Under the pieces are notes generated by a model. The model was not told where the DNA came from. It worked only from the letters and a program-made list of their open reading frames with translations, and did not search any database. A stretch of 39,863 nucleotides of DNA from Alphaproteobacteria bacterium (GTDB lineage: Bacteria; Pseudomonadota; Alphaproteobacteria; Rhizobiales; Aestuariivirgaceae), in contig JAGRLX010000033.1 in the NCBI GenBank assembly GCA_020441605.1, positions 20,375 to 60,237 of the forward strand, given 5' to 3'. The stretch's first letter is position 1. Every line of letters begins with the position of its first letter. Shown piece after piece: positions 25,959 to 34,859 of this stretch. The position numbers and the translations under genes are program-made.

Positions 25959-25986
25959 TTCACTCTTTCGCGCGCCGTTGTAAGAT
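25959..25986 (+). promoter_or_regulatory. Candidate promoter for the GSA-like aminotransferase
   Basis: TTCACT (25959-25964) and TAAGAT (25981-25986), 16 bases apart, lie 30 bases before the ATG at 26016 in a 144-base divergent gap. Each hexamer matches four of six consensus positions. Inference from sequence only. Confidence 0.35.
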
Positions 25987-26015
25987 GGTGGCAGGCTGAA
26001 AGGGAGGGCAAGAGA

Positions 26016-27257
26016 ATGGTCACGCTACCCGGTGGCATATCGAGCACAATCAGACGCCTGCCTGACCTCGATGGCAGCCCCTTCAAGGTTGCCCGCGCCC
26101 AAGGCGCCTATCTTTTCGGCCCCGATGGCAAACGCTATGTCGACTACGCCATGGCGATGGGGGCGACCATCCTTGGGCATGCCCATCCCGCGGTCGTGGA
26201 GGCCTGCGTGAAGGCGCTCGAGAATGGCTCCATGCCGGGTTTCACCCACGATCGCGAAGAGGCTGCCGCCGAAGCCCTGGTGCAGGACGCAGGCAGGCTT
26301 GCCAAGGCGACGTTCCTGACAACCGGCAGCGAAGCTGTCCACCTCGCTTGCCGTATTGCCCGCAAGACGACCGGACGCGGCACAATTGCCAAAATCGCGG
26401 CAGGCTTCGACGGCTGGTACGATGACCTTGCCTTCGGCTGGTATGGCGCGGAGGAGACGGCAATGGGTGGCAGCCGGCCCTATCGCAACGGCATGACGCT
26501 GCTGCGATGGAACGACATCGCTGACCTTGAAAGCCTGTTCGTCGAGAATGGGGACGTGGCGGCAGTGCTTATTGAACCAATGCTCGCGAATGCGAATTCA
26601 TTGATGCCTGCTCCCAGCTATCTGGCCGACGTCGGCCGGATCTGCCGCAAGCACGGGGCGATGGTCATAGCCGACGAAGTGCTGATGGGGTTCCGTCTAC
26701 GCCCCGGTATCAGCAGTCCTGCCATGGGGCTCGACCCCGATCTCGCAACCCTTGGCAAGGCGATTGGCAGTGGGCTTCCGGTCGCCGCGGTCCTTGGCAC
26801 CGAGGAGGCCTTCGAAGTGGTGGCAGACGGTCGCGCCATGCGCGCCGGCACCTATCATGGAAATCCACTGGTGACCAGCGCGGTGCTTGCGACGTTGGCG
26901 GTGCTCCGCTCGCGGGACTACGGTCAGTTGCTGGGGAGGGGCCAGACGTTCCGGAAGGCCATCGAAGCGGCTGTGTCCGAGAGTGGCATCAAGGTGACCG
27001 CTTCTGGCATCGACAGCGTCTTCAGCCTTTGGTTCGCTGACCATGCCCCGGCAAGTTATGCCGAGGCACTTCCGCTCGTGAGACCCGAATTGTCGCTTGA
27101 ACTTCATCTCGAAATGCGGCGTAACGGCGTGCTGACGATTCCCGGCGCCTGGAGCCGGATCTTCCTCTCCTTCGCACACGCTCAAGCCGATTGCGATGAG
27201 ACGGTCGAAGCCTATCGGAATTCGGCCAGGCGCATGGTGGAGTTGGGTTTGGCCTGA
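26016..27257 (+). CDS. Class III aminotransferase, glutamate-1-semialdehyde aminomutase-like
   Basis: A 413-residue PLP enzyme. It resembles glutamate-1-semialdehyde 2,1-aminomutase: TTGSEAVHLACRIAR, then ADEVLMGFRLRPG, and the PLP lysine K248 in LGKAIGSGLPVAAVLG. It is somewhat shorter than true HemL and lacks strong HemL signatures such as the full GGxxPVGAYGG segment, so it is probably a catabolic transaminase. The ATG at 26016 has AGGGAGGGCAAGAGA before it. It is divergent from the epimerase and convergent with the alpha/beta hydrolase, and so probably a single-gene unit. The substrate is unknown. Confidence 0.85.
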   Translation: MVTLPGGISSTIRRLPDLDGSPFKVARAQGAYLFGPDGKRYVDYAMAMGATILGHAHPAVVEACVKALENGSMPGFTHDREEAAAEALVQDAGRLAKATFLTTGSEAVHLACRIARKTTGRGTIAKIAAGFDGWYDDLAFGWYGAEETAMGGSRPYRNGMTLLRWNDIADLESLFVENGDVAAVLIEPMLANANSLMPAPSYLADVGRICRKHGAMVIADEVLMGFRLRPGISSPAMGLDPDLATLGKAIGSGLPVAAVLGTEEAFEVVADGRAMRAGTYHGNPLVTSAVLATLAVLRSRDYGQLLGRGQTFRKAIEAAVSESGIKVTASGIDSVFSLWFADHAPASYAEALPLVRPELSLELHLEMRRNGVLTIPGAWSRIFLSFAHAQADCDETVEAYRNSARRMVELGLA

Positions 27258-27275
27258 CGCTTCCGGCTGTTACCC

Positions 27276-27297
27276 GTCCGGCCCTCTCAGGCCGGGC
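27276..27297. terminator. Hairpin between convergent genes
   Basis: GTCCGGCC at 27276-27283 pairs with GGCCGGGC at 27290-27297 around a six-base loop, giving an eight-pair stem with one G-T pair. It lies in the 40-base gap between two convergent genes. No T run follows on either strand, so it may be a Rho-assisted or weak bidirectional terminator. Confidence 0.4.
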
Positions 27298-28146
27298 TCA
27301 TGGATCTGTCCTGCCGATGAAATCCGCCGTGAGCCGCGAATGCTGATCGGCCAAGCCGTCGATGACGTCGAAATGATGCCGGCCCGGATCGTGGATGAGC
27401 TTGGTGTCGGCACCGAGTCCGGTCCAGATATTGGCGAGCAATTCGCTTTGCCGGAGGAACTCCGGGCGTTCGTCGCTGCCGACCCAGCAGGTCACATGGG
27501 CGGCGGGAACCGGCAGGAGCAGAGCGGGGCTTTCCCGCGCGGATTCGCCATATGCGTGAAACAGCTTGGGACCCATGCTGGTCCTTTCCAGCGGCCTGAG
27601 ATCATGCAGCCCGCTGATTGATAGGACATGAGCGATGCGCTGCTGAACACCGGAGCTAAGGGGGGCGTTCTGGCAGACCATCCGTGCGGCCAGATGGCCC
27701 CCGGCGGAGTGACCAGCGAGCCGGATTGGCCCGTTAACGAGAGTGGCGGCATGGTCCACGGCCTCAGCGATCTGCGCCGTGATCCGAGCGACGCTGCAGC
27801 CGGGTGCAAGGCTGTAGGATGGAAGGGCGACCGCCCAGCCTTTGTCCAGTGGGCCGCGGGCGAGGTGTGACCAACTCGACTTGTCGAAGTCCAGCCAATA
27901 GCCGCCATGAATGAAGACAGCGAGACCCAGCGGTTGGCGATCCGGCATGAACAGGTCGAGGACATTGCGCGCGGCAGGACCATAGGGGAGGTCCAGACGT
28001 GTGCATCCCTTACCCAATTGTTCGCGCCGGAAATCCCGCGCCTGGTCTGCCCATCTCTCCGGGAAAGCGGCTGCTCCGGCGATGTGGTCGCCATTGGCAT
28101 AGGCGTCATCCCAGTCGGTGATCATTTTCCAATGCTCATGCGCCAT
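27298..28146 (-). CDS. Alpha/beta hydrolase, candidate N-formylkynurenine formamidase (AFMID type)
   Basis: A 282-residue serine hydrolase. The oxyanion motif HGGYW is at residues 80-84, the nucleophile S147 is in GHSAGG, and D225 and H258 (HHFD) are likely triad partners. The HGGYW form and the start DWDDAYANGDHI resemble arylformamidases of the eukaryotic AFMID type, which hydrolyse N-formylkynurenine to kynurenine and formate. It is the last gene of a minus-strand operon (hydratase, dehydrogenase, thiolase, this gene), and its start overlaps the thiolase end by 11 bases. An in-frame methionine at 28125 is an alternative start. No metal-dependent KynB cyclase-family gene is seen among the kynurenine genes, so this protein would fill that step. 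Function inferred. Confidence 0.78.
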   Translation of the reverse strand: MAHEHWKMITDWDDAYANGDHIAGAAAFPERWADQARDFRREQLGKGCTRLDLPYGPAARNVLDLFMPDRQPLGLAVFIHGGYWLDFDKSSWSHLARGPLDKGWAVALPSYSLAPGCSVARITAQIAEAVDHAATLVNGPIRLAGHSAGGHLAARMVCQNAPLSSGVQQRIAHVLSISGLHDLRPLERTSMGPKLFHAYGESARESPALLLPVPAAHVTCWVGSDERPEFLRQSELLANIWTGLGADTKLIHDPGRHHFDVIDGLADQHSRLTADFIGRTDP

Positions 28147-29314
28147 GAAGGGCCAATGCCACACCCTGGCCGCCACCGACACAGAGCGTTGCCAGCGCTG
28201 TCCGCCCTCCACTTTCAAAAAGCCGCCTGGCGGCGGTGCCGGCAATGCGGGCCCCCGACATGCCGAGTGGATGGCCAAGGCTTATGCCGCCACCCCTGGC
28301 ATTCACATGGGCCGCATCATCGGTCAGGCCCCATGACCGCGTGCAGGCCAGCACCTGGGCGGCAAAGGCTTCGTTCAATTCGATGATGTCAAAGTCCTGC
28401 GGTGACAGACCGGTCCGGTCGCAGAGCTTCCGGACAGCGGCAATCGGACCGATCCCCATGATGCGCGGGGCGACACCGGCGCTGGCGGATTGGCCAATGC
28501 GCGCCAGCGGCGTCAAGTCAAATTTCTCCACGGCAGTTTCGGAAGCCAGCAGCACAGCCGCCGCACCATCGTTGATGCCGGAGGCATTGCCGGCCGTCAC
28601 GCTGCCGCCCTGTCTGAACGGGGTGGGCAGGGCCGCGAGTTTCTCAGGCGTGGTGATTCGGGGATGCTCGTCGGTGTCGACCATGATGCGCTCGCCTTTT
28701 CTTCCGCGGACCGCAAGCGGCGCAATGTCTGCGGCATGCCACTGGGCATCGTAACGTTGTTGACTACGGAGCGCATAGGCGTCCTGATCTGCCCGCGCGA
28801 TACGGAAATCGGCGGCAACATTCTCCGCCGTGTCAGGCATGGCGTCTGCGCCATAGCTGGCTGCGATCCGTTCATGAAGGAAGCGGAGTCCAATGGTCGT
28901 GTCGTGGAGTTCAGCGCGGCGCGAAAAGGCGCTATCCGCCTTTGGCATCACGAAGGGCGCCCGGCTCATGCTTTCGACCCCGCCGGCGATAACAATCTCC
29001 GCCGCGCCTGCGGCAATGGCCCGCGCCCCCTGGATAATGGCGTCGAGACCGGAGGCACACAGCCGATTGACCGTGACCGCCGGAACAGTGTCAGGAAGCG
29101 CGGACAACAGTACCGCCATACGGGCGACATTGCGCGAGTCCTCACCGGCCTGATTGGCGCAACCGAACATCACTTCGTCGACCGGCAGGCTTTCTCCGTC
29201 GAGCGTCGCGTCAATCACATGTGCTGCTAGCTCGTCCGGACGAACGGACGATAGCGTGCCGCCGTACCGTCCGATGGGTGTGCGCTTGAACCGGCAAATG
29301 AAAACGCCTGTCAT
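28136..29314 (-). CDS. Acetyl-CoA acyltransferase (PcaF-like thiolase)
   Basis: A 392-residue thiolase, which cleaves a 3-ketoacyl-CoA with free CoA. The nucleophile C86 is in TVNRLCASGLDAI, the catalytic H348 in GHPLGMSGAR, and the second cysteine C378 in CVGGGQG. The sequence around C86 and the N-terminus resemble the beta-ketoadipyl-CoA thiolases, so a dicarboxylic acyl-CoA is plausible. It starts with an ATG that overlaps the dehydrogenase stop by four bases. It should carry out the last cleavage in degradation of the ring-opened anthranilyl-CoA product. Confidence 0.9.
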   Translation of the reverse strand: MTGVFICRFKRTPIGRYGGTLSSVRPDELAAHVIDATLDGESLPVDEVMFGCANQAGEDSRNVARMAVLLSALPDTVPAVTVNRLCASGLDAIIQGARAIAAGAAEIVIAGGVESMSRAPFVMPKADSAFSRRAELHDTTIGLRFLHERIAASYGADAMPDTAENVAADFRIARADQDAYALRSQQRYDAQWHAADIAPLAVRGRKGERIMVDTDEHPRITTPEKLAALPTPFRQGGSVTAGNASGINDGAAAVLLASETAVEKFDLTPLARIGQSASAGVAPRIMGIGPIAAVRKLCDRTGLSPQDFDIIELNEAFAAQVLACTRSWGLTDDAAHVNARGGGISLGHPLGMSGARIAGTAARRLFESGGRTALATLCVGGGQGVALALHGA

Positions 29315-30441
29315 GTCAGCCGCTCCAGAATGAGGTTTACGAGATACCGCCCCTTGAGATGCGGCGGCGCGGCAGCCTCAAGAGATTTCAGTGTCTCCAC
29401 AACGCGATCGAAGCCATGTCGGCGGGCACTTTCAAATGGTCCCCGTGGGAAGTTGAGTCCCAGCCGCATCGCCGTGTCGATGTCTTGGGCGGCGAGATGG
29501 CCTTCAGCGAGAAGATCGGCGGCCTCGTTGGCCAGAGCCGCCTCGATGCGCAAGGCAATGGCCGCAGCATCAGCCGGAGCTGGGCCTGGCGCATCGGGAT
29601 AGATAAAGCCCCTGCCGGACTTCCGTCCCAGATCGCCAGATGCCACCTGGGCACGCAACGCCGCGAAGACATGGTAGCGTGGATGTCCACCCATTGCTGC
29701 TGCAAGACCTTCCGTAGCCGCAAGATTGATGTCCGCACCGATCAGGTCCATGAGGCTGAAGGGTCCGATTTTGTAGCCCGCCGCCAGCATCGCCGCGTCA
29801 ATGTCTGCGGGCGACCGGCCGTCTTCCAGCAGTGACAGGGCCTCGCCATAAAAGGGCCGGGCGCACCGGTTGACGATAAATCCCGGCCGGTCAGCGCAGG
29901 CAATCACGGTCTTTCCTGCCGCCTCGGTCACACGGCGGGCGCGTTCCACGGCCGCGGGTGCAGTTTCCGCATGGGTCGCGAGTTCGACCAGTTTCATGAC
30001 CGGTGGAGGATTGAAGAAATGCAGTCCCAGGACCCGCGCAGGGTTCCGGAGATCACGGGCGATCTCCGAGACCGAAAGCGAGGATGTGTTGGTGGCCAAG
30101 ATCGTGTCCCGACCGACGATTCCTTCCAGACGTGCCATGAGCGCCCGTTTCACCTGCAAGTCTTCCCTCACGGCTTCGATAACGAGCGAAGCCGATGCCA
30201 GCGCCTCGGGATCCGGCACGATGTCCAATGCGGCCAGTGTGGCGTCTCGCGCCTCCGCCGCAAGCTTGCCCGCCTTGACCCTGCTCTCGAGCATTTTCGC
30301 GAGCTGCGCCATCGCCCGGTCGCGAGCCCCGGCGTCTGCGTCCGTTGCAAGGACCCTGTTGCCAGCCTGGGCAAACACCTGGGCTATGCCGAGCCCCATG
30401 GTGCCCAGGCCAACGACGCCAATCGTCATCATTGCGCTCAT
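29311..30441 (-). CDS. 3-hydroxyacyl-CoA dehydrogenase (PaaH-like)
   Basis: A 376-residue NAD-dependent dehydrogenase. The Rossmann motif GLGTMGLG is near residues 11-18, NTSSLSVSEIA near 115, FFNPPPVMKLVE near 140, and PGFIVNR near 185 starts the C-terminal domain. A second C-terminal domain repeat follows, as in PaaH-type enzymes. It oxidises a 3-hydroxyacyl-CoA for the thiolase encoded next. Both ends overlap neighbours by four bases (ATGA), so the three beta-oxidation genes form a tightly coupled unit. Confidence 0.92.
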   Translation of the reverse strand: MSAMMTIGVVGLGTMGLGIAQVFAQAGNRVLATDADAGARDRAMAQLAKMLESRVKAGKLAAEARDATLAALDIVPDPEALASASLVIEAVREDLQVKRALMARLEGIVGRDTILATNTSSLSVSEIARDLRNPARVLGLHFFNPPPVMKLVELATHAETAPAAVERARRVTEAAGKTVIACADRPGFIVNRCARPFYGEALSLLEDGRSPADIDAAMLAAGYKIGPFSLMDLIGADINLAATEGLAAAMGGHPRYHVFAALRAQVASGDLGRKSGRGFIYPDAPGPAPADAAAIALRIEAALANEAADLLAEGHLAAQDIDTAMRLGLNFPRGPFESARRHGFDRVVETLKSLEAAAPPHLKGRYLVNLILERLT

Positions 30442-31196
30442 TCGCCCCTGAACTCCGCCTTGCGCTTGTTACGGAATGCGGCGATGCCTTCTTGCTTGTC
30501 GGCGCTGTCGAGCAATGTTTCGAATGCGCTGCGTTCCGTCGCGAGCGCGAGTGCACTCTCTTCGCCTTCCACCAGCGCGCGTTTGGCCGCCATCATCGCC
30601 AGTGGCGCGCGCTGCGCCAGCTTCGTGCAGAGCGTTTCGGCTTGTCCCACAGCCGAACCTACGACCCGCCAGCCGACAATGCCCCAGGATTCGGCCGTGG
30701 CAGCATCGATGATTTCGCCGGCCAGTATCAGCCGCGCGGCCCGGGCTCGGCCTGCAAGTGCCATGAGACGCTGGCCGCCGCCAGCTCCGGGAATGAGACC
30801 GAGACTGGTTTCCGGCAAGCCGAACTTCGCCGTCTCGCCGGCGACGAGGCAATCGGCCATGAGGGCCAGTTCGAATCCGCCGCCAAGACAGTAGCCATCA
30901 ATGGCGGCGACGATCGGCTTGGGAAAGGCCCGGATGCGTGACCAATAGGATTTGCGCGGGTCTGCCGCGCCCTCTGCGCTGGACTTGGTCTCGATCTCGC
31001 CGATGTCGGCGCCGGCGGCGAAGTCGCCTCCCGTCCCATGCAGCAGGACGGCGCGGCAATCGGGGTCGATCGCCAGCTCGCCAAGCAAAGTGGCCAGCCT
31101 GCCGAGCAGGGCGGTATTCAGCGCATTGCGCACGGCGGGCCGGTTGAGGCACAGGCGAACCCACTTCTCCTGCGGTTCCACGATCAGGTCTTCCAT
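30438..31196 (-). CDS. Enoyl-CoA hydratase with both catalytic glutamates
   Basis: A 252-residue crotonase. The oxyanion segment AAGADIGEI is near residues 60-68. Both catalytic acids of the hydratase family are present: E109 in GGGFELALMAD and E129 in FGLPETSLGLIPGAGGG. It should therefore be a true hydratase acting in beta-oxidation. It is the first gene of the minus-strand operon, divergent from the monooxygenase/reductase gene across a 112-base region that carries the tandem operator. Compare the second crotonase at 34046-34858, which has lost both acids. Confidence 0.92.
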   Translation of the reverse strand: MEDLIVEPQEKWVRLCLNRPAVRNALNTALLGRLATLLGELAIDPDCRAVLLHGTGGDFAAGADIGEIETKSSAEGAADPRKSYWSRIRAFPKPIVAAIDGYCLGGGFELALMADCLVAGETAKFGLPETSLGLIPGAGGGQRLMALAGRARAARLILAGEIIDAATAESWGIVGWRVVGSAVGQAETLCTKLAQRAPLAMMAAKRALVEGEESALALATERSAFETLLDSADKQEGIAAFRNKRKAEFRGE

Positions 31197-31224
31197 TCCT
31201 GCACAATGCGCCTGCCGGTAAAAT

Positions 31225-31252
31225 TTTCAAGCCTGAAATTTTAAGCTTGAAA
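31225..31252. promoter_or_regulatory. Two abutting 14-bp pseudo-palindromes: candidate MarR operators
   Basis: TTTCAAGCCTGAAA (31225-31238) is followed without a gap by TTTTAAGCTTGAAA (31239-31252). Each is close to the perfect palindrome TTTCAAGCTTGAAA, with one or two mismatches. They lie in the middle of the 112-base divergent region between the hydratase gene and the monooxygenase/reductase gene. Each orientation also offers a TTGAAA hexamer that could serve as a -35 element, so binding could block both promoters. The MarR-family regulator encoded in the plus-strand operon is the obvious candidate to bind here. The repeats are seen; the regulator is inferred. Confidence 0.6.
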
Positions 31253-31297
31253 TTGTTTGGTCTTGCATGCAGTCTTCGGGTGGCGAGCAAGCCATCC

Positions 31298-31303
31298 TGG
31301 AGG
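31298..31303 (+). promoter_or_regulatory. Ribosome binding site deciding the monooxygenase/reductase start
   Basis: TGGAGG ends five bases before the ATG at 31309. The in-frame ATG at 31267 has no such site, and only the shorter protein starts directly at the FAD-binding strand. Confidence 0.65.
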
Positions 31304-31308
31304 CCTAC

Positions 31309-33594
31309 ATGAAGGTGCTATGTCTCGGCGGCGGTCCAGCGGGTCTCTATTTTGCGATCAGCCTCAAGCTGCGTGATCCCCGGCACGAGGTGACCGTTCT
31401 CGAGCGCAATCGGGCCAATGACACTTTCGGCTGGGGCGTGGTCCTGTCGGATGATGCGCTCTCGCTGATGCAGAAGAATGACCCGAAGAGCACGGCCGCC
31501 ATTCGTGCCAACTTCGCCTATTGGGACGACATAGCCGTTGTGCACAAGGGCGTTCGCACCGTTTCCGGCGGCCATGGCTTTGCCGGTATCGGCCGCAAGA
31601 CCCTGTTGATCCTGCTGCAGGAGCGCGCCCGGGAGCTCGGCGTCGAGATGCGTTTCCAGACCGAGTTCCAGTCGGCCGAACACTATCGCAAGGAATTTGA
31701 CCTCGTCGTTGGTTGCGATGGCATCCATTCGCTGGTGCGCCGGGAATATGCTGATGTCTTCAAACCCGATATCGACCTGCGCCTGTGCAAGTTCGTCTGG
31801 CTTGGCACCCATCAGAAGTTCAACGATGCCTTTACCTTCATCTTCGAGCAGACGGAACATGGCTGGATGTGGGCCCATGTCTATCAGTTCGACGCGGATA
31901 CGGCGACGTTCATCGTTGAGTGCCTGCCCGAGACCTGGGAGCGCTGGGGTTTTGCGGGCATGTCCAAGGAGCAAACGGTCGCAACCTGCGAACAGATCTT
32001 CGCCAAGCATCTGGGCGGACACGCCCTCATGTCTAACGCGGCCCATTTGCGCGGTTCGGCGGTGTGGATGCAGTTTCCGAGGGTCATATGCGAACGATGG
32101 TATCACGAGAATGTGGTCTTGATGGGCGATGCCGCGGCGACCGGGCATTTCTCCATCGGGTCCGGTTCCCGGCTGGCATTTGATTCCGCCATCGCCCTCG
32201 CCGACTACCTTCACTCCGAACCGACCATGGCGCGGGCGTTCCAGCGCTACCAGGACGAGCGGCGGCTGGAGGTTCTCCGATTGCAGTCTGCGGCGCGCAA
32301 CTCGCTCGAGTGGTTCGAGCAGATCGACCGCTACTTGAACATGCCGCCCGAGCAGTTTGCCTATTCGCTGTTGACCCGCAGCCAGCGCATCAGTCACGAA
32401 AACCTGCGTCTGCGCGATCGCGAGTGGCTGCGCGCGGTTGAGGACTGGTTCCAGCGGCAGGCCGGGGGGCGCCCCGGCCGTGCCCCGATGTTCGCGCCCT
32501 TGCAGCTTCGCAACATGGTGCTGGAAAACCGTGTCGTGGTATCGCCTATGGCACAATACAAGGCGCTCGATGGCTGTCCCACCGACTGGCATCTTGTGCA
32601 CTACGCCGAACGTGCCAAGGGCGGCGCCGGGCTCGTCTGTACCGAAATGACCTGCGTGTCCGCCGAAGGACGCATTTCGCTCGGTTGTCCAGGCCTCTAC
32701 GCACCAGAGCATGAGGCTGCATGGCGGCGGATCGTCGATTTCGTTCATGCCGAAACCCGTGCGAAGATCTGCTGCCAGATCGGGCACGCCGGCCGTAAGG
32801 GCTCGACCCAGCTCGGCTGGGAGGATGGTGATGCCCCACTGAGGGAGGGCAACTGGGAGGTATGGTCGCCCTCGGCGATACCGTGGTCGCCGATTAACCA
32901 GGTACCCCGTGCCATGGACCGCCAGGCCATGGACCGGGTGAAGGCCGAGTTCGTGTCAGCCGTGAACATGGCGTCACGCGCCGGGTTTGACATGATCGAA
33001 CTGCACGCCGCCCACGGCTACCTGATCTCGTCCTTTATCTCGCCCGTCTCCAATCTGCGCGCCGATGAATATGGCGGCAGTCTCGAGAACCGGGTGCGCT
33101 ATCCCTTGGAGGTGTTCTCGGCAATGCGTGCGGCCTGGGGCGAGGAACGGCCCATGGCGGTGCGCATCTCGGCGACCGACTGGGTGGGCGAGGCTGGCGT
33201 GACGCCGGAAGACGCTGTCGAAATCGCCAGAATCTTCGCAGCGGCAGGAGCAGACATCATCGATGTCTCGGCCGGGCAGACATCGGTCGAAGCAAGACCC
33301 GTTTACGGGCGCATGTTTCAGACGCCGTTCTCGGATCGCATTCGCAACAGCGCAGGTCTGGCGACCATGGCCGTCGGCAACATCTATGAAGCGGATCATG
33401 TCAATTCGATCCTCATGGCAGGGCGGGCCGATCTGGTCTGCCTGGCACGTCCACATCTGTCCGATCCATATTGGACGTTGCACGCAGCCATACAACTCGG
33501 TGACACCGAGACCGCATGGCCCTTGCCATATCTCCGCGGACGCGATCAGGCGGCACGGTTGAACCAACGGGCCCAGGAGATGATCCGGGCATGA
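31309..33594 (+). CDS. abmA: 2-aminobenzoyl-CoA monooxygenase/reductase-type flavoprotein fusion
   Basis: A 761-residue fusion of two flavoproteins. Residues 1 to about 385 are a salicylate-hydroxylase-type FAD monooxygenase: GGGPAG at 7-12, GCDGIHS at 135-141, and the GD motif at 273-274 ([12 protein letters not shown]). Residues from about 394 are an old-yellow-enzyme domain: QIGHAGR at 490-496 and HAAHGYL at 566-572. This architecture belongs to 2-aminobenzoyl-CoA monooxygenase/reductase of Azoarcus evansii, which yields 2-amino-5-oxocyclohex-1-ene-1-carbonyl-CoA, and to salicylyl-CoA 5-hydroxylase. The anthranilate-forming kynurenine genes in the same operon favour 2-aminobenzoyl-CoA here. 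It is first in the plus-strand operon. The gene symbol is by analogy. Confidence 0.88.
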   Translation: MKVLCLGGGPAGLYFAISLKLRDPRHEVTVLERNRANDTFGWGVVLSDDALSLMQKNDPKSTAAIRANFAYWDDIAVVHKGVRTVSGGHGFAGIGRKTLLILLQERARELGVEMRFQTEFQSAEHYRKEFDLVVGCDGIHSLVRREYADVFKPDIDLRLCKFVWLGTHQKFNDAFTFIFEQTEHGWMWAHVYQFDADTATFIVECLPETWERWGFAGMSKEQTVATCEQIFAKHLGGHALMSNAAHLRGSAVWMQFPRVICERWYHENVVLMGDAAATGHFSIGSGSRLAFDSAIALADYLHSEPTMARAFQRYQDERRLEVLRLQSAARNSLEWFEQIDRYLNMPPEQFAYSLLTRSQRISHENLRLRDREWLRAVEDWFQRQAGGRPGRAPMFAPLQLRNMVLENRVVVSPMAQYKALDGCPTDWHLVHYAERAKGGAGLVCTEMTCVSAEGRISLGCPGLYAPEHEAAWRRIVDFVHAETRAKICCQIGHAGRKGSTQLGWEDGDAPLREGNWEVWSPSAIPWSPINQVPRAMDRQAMDRVKAEFVSAVNMASRAGFDMIELHAAHGYLISSFISPVSNLRADEYGGSLENRVRYPLEVFSAMRAAWGEERPMAVRISATDWVGEAGVTPEDAVEIARIFAAAGADIIDVSAGQTSVEARPVYGRMFQTPFSDRIRNSAGLATMAVGNIYEADHVNSILMAGRADLVCLARPHLSDPYWTLHAAIQLGDTETAWPLPYLRGRDQAARLNQRAQEMIRA

Positions 33595-34049
33595 ACTTGC
33601 CGCCGACCGCTGGTTCCATGTCCAAGAGCCGCCTGAAAATGTGGATCAGGTTACTTGGTGTGACGCGCGGTGCTGAAAATCACTTGCGCGAGTTCATGCG
33701 CGTTAACCACAACACCACCTTGCCGCGCTTCGATGTTCTCGCGGCGCTTCATCGTCGTCGTGACGGCGTTACGATGTCAGAATTGAGCCGCATGCTGCTG
33801 GTTTCCAACGGCAATGCCACGGCTGTCGTGGACCGCCTGGAGCAGGACGGCCTGGTGGAGCGCAAGTCATCCGATGCCGACCGGCGTAGCGTTTATGTGT
33901 CGCTCACCCCGAAAGGCCTGGAACGATTCGAAGTCCTGGCCGCAGCCCATGAGAGCGAAGTGAGCAGGCTCTTTGCCGCCATGCCGGACACGGATGTCGA
34001 CGCCCTGACGACGCTGCTGAAACGAATCGCCAAAGGAGAGAAGGATTGA
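33591..34049 (+). CDS. MarR-family transcriptional regulator
   Basis: A 152-residue winged helix-turn-helix regulator. The DNA-binding part spans about residues 45-112, with [21 protein letters not shown] as recognition region (key part [15 protein letters not shown]) and the wing [13 protein letters not shown]. The ATG overlaps the monooxygenase/reductase stop by four bases; methionine 10 is an alternative start. The Azoarcus anthranilyl-CoA cluster also contains a MarR-like gene. Such regulators are usually repressors released by an aromatic CoA ester, so it may sense 2-aminobenzoyl-CoA and bind the tandem operators at 31225-31252. Being second in the operon, it would control itself. Confidence 0.9.
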   Translation: MNLPPTAGSMSKSRLKMWIRLLGVTRGAENHLREFMRVNHNTTLPRFDVLAALHRRRDGVTMSELSRMLLVSNGNATAVVDRLEQDGLVERKSSDADRRSVYVSLTPKGLERFEVLAAAHESEVSRLFAAMPDTDVDALTTLLKRIAKGEKD

Positions 34050-34858
34050 CCAAGCTCCAGGGACTGCAGCCTCAGCACTTCCTCTGGCAGGCGCGTGATC
34101 GCATTGCCACGATCCGTCTCAATCGCCCGGATCGGAAGAATCCCCTGACCTTCGATAGCTACGCGGAATTGCGCGACACCTTCCGCGCCGTTGCCTACGC
34201 GGAAGATATCGATGTGATCGTGTTTGCCTCGAACGGCGGCAACTTCTGCTCGGGCGGAGACGTTCACGATATCATCGGCCCACTGACGAAAATGAGCATG
34301 AAGGACCTTCTGGCCTTCACGCGGATGACCGGCGATCTTGTGAAGGCCATGATCGGTTGCCACAAGCCGGTCATCGCTGCCGTAGAAGGCGTATGTGTCG
34401 GTGCCGGAGCAATCATCGCCATGGCGTCGGATCTCCGACTTGCAACGCCGGAAGCGCGGACGGCCTTCCTGTTTACCCGCGTCGGACTGGCCGGATGCGA
34501 TATGGGCGCCTGCGCCATTCTTCCGCGGATAATTGGACAGGGACGCGCGGCCGAGCTTCTTTACACCGGCCGCGTGATGACGGCCGAAGAAGGTGAACGC
34601 TGGGGTTTCTGGAACGCGCTTCACGCCGCGGACAGCCTGGAAGCCGAAGCGATGGCTATGGCTGCCCGCATTGCGGCTGGACCGACCTTTGCCCATGGCA
34701 TTACCAAGACGCAACTCAACCAGGAATGGAACATGGGGTTGGAGCAGGCCATCGAAGCCGAGGCCCAAGCCCAGGCCATCTGCATGCAGACAATGGACTT
34801 CGAACGGGCCTACCGGGCGTTTGCCGCCAAGGAAAAGCCGGTGTTTGAGGGGAACTGA
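34046..34858 (+). CDS. Atypical crotonase (enoyl-CoA hydratase/isomerase family) lacking both hydratase glutamates
   Basis: A 270-residue crotonase. The oxyanion-hole segment [10 protein letters not shown] is at residues 67-76, and the second oxyanion loop [15 protein letters not shown] follows near 115-129. Where a hydratase has its two catalytic glutamates, this protein has I123 and R145. It is therefore unlikely to hydrate a double bond by the usual mechanism. Crotonases without these acids include ring-cleaving hydrolases such as BadI. The start is a TTG at 34046 that overlaps the MarR stop (TTGA) behind AAAGGAGAGAAGGA. Its place between regulator and acyl-CoA dehydrogenase suggests a pathway-specific step, perhaps ring opening. 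Confidence 0.85.
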   Translation: MTKLQGLQPQHFLWQARDRIATIRLNRPDRKNPLTFDSYAELRDTFRAVAYAEDIDVIVFASNGGNFCSGGDVHDIIGPLTKMSMKDLLAFTRMTGDLVKAMIGCHKPVIAAVEGVCVGAGAIIAMASDLRLATPEARTAFLFTRVGLAGCDMGACAILPRIIGQGRAAELLYTGRVMTAEEGERWGFWNALHAADSLEAEAMAMAARIAAGPTFAHGITKTQLNQEWNMGLEQAIEAEAQAQAICMQTMDFERAYRAFAAKEKPVFEGN

Positions 34859-34859
34859 C

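Noticed and set aside
31318..32787. Minus-strand open frame of 489 codons opposite the monooxygenase/reductase
   Set aside because: The plus-strand fusion protein is fully recognisable; the antisense translation shows no domain.
31309..33594. Possible artefactual fusion or missed stop between a monooxygenase and an old-yellow-enzyme gene
   Set aside because: The reading frame is continuous, and this two-domain architecture is established for 2-aminobenzoyl-CoA monooxygenase/reductase and salicylyl-CoA hydroxylase.
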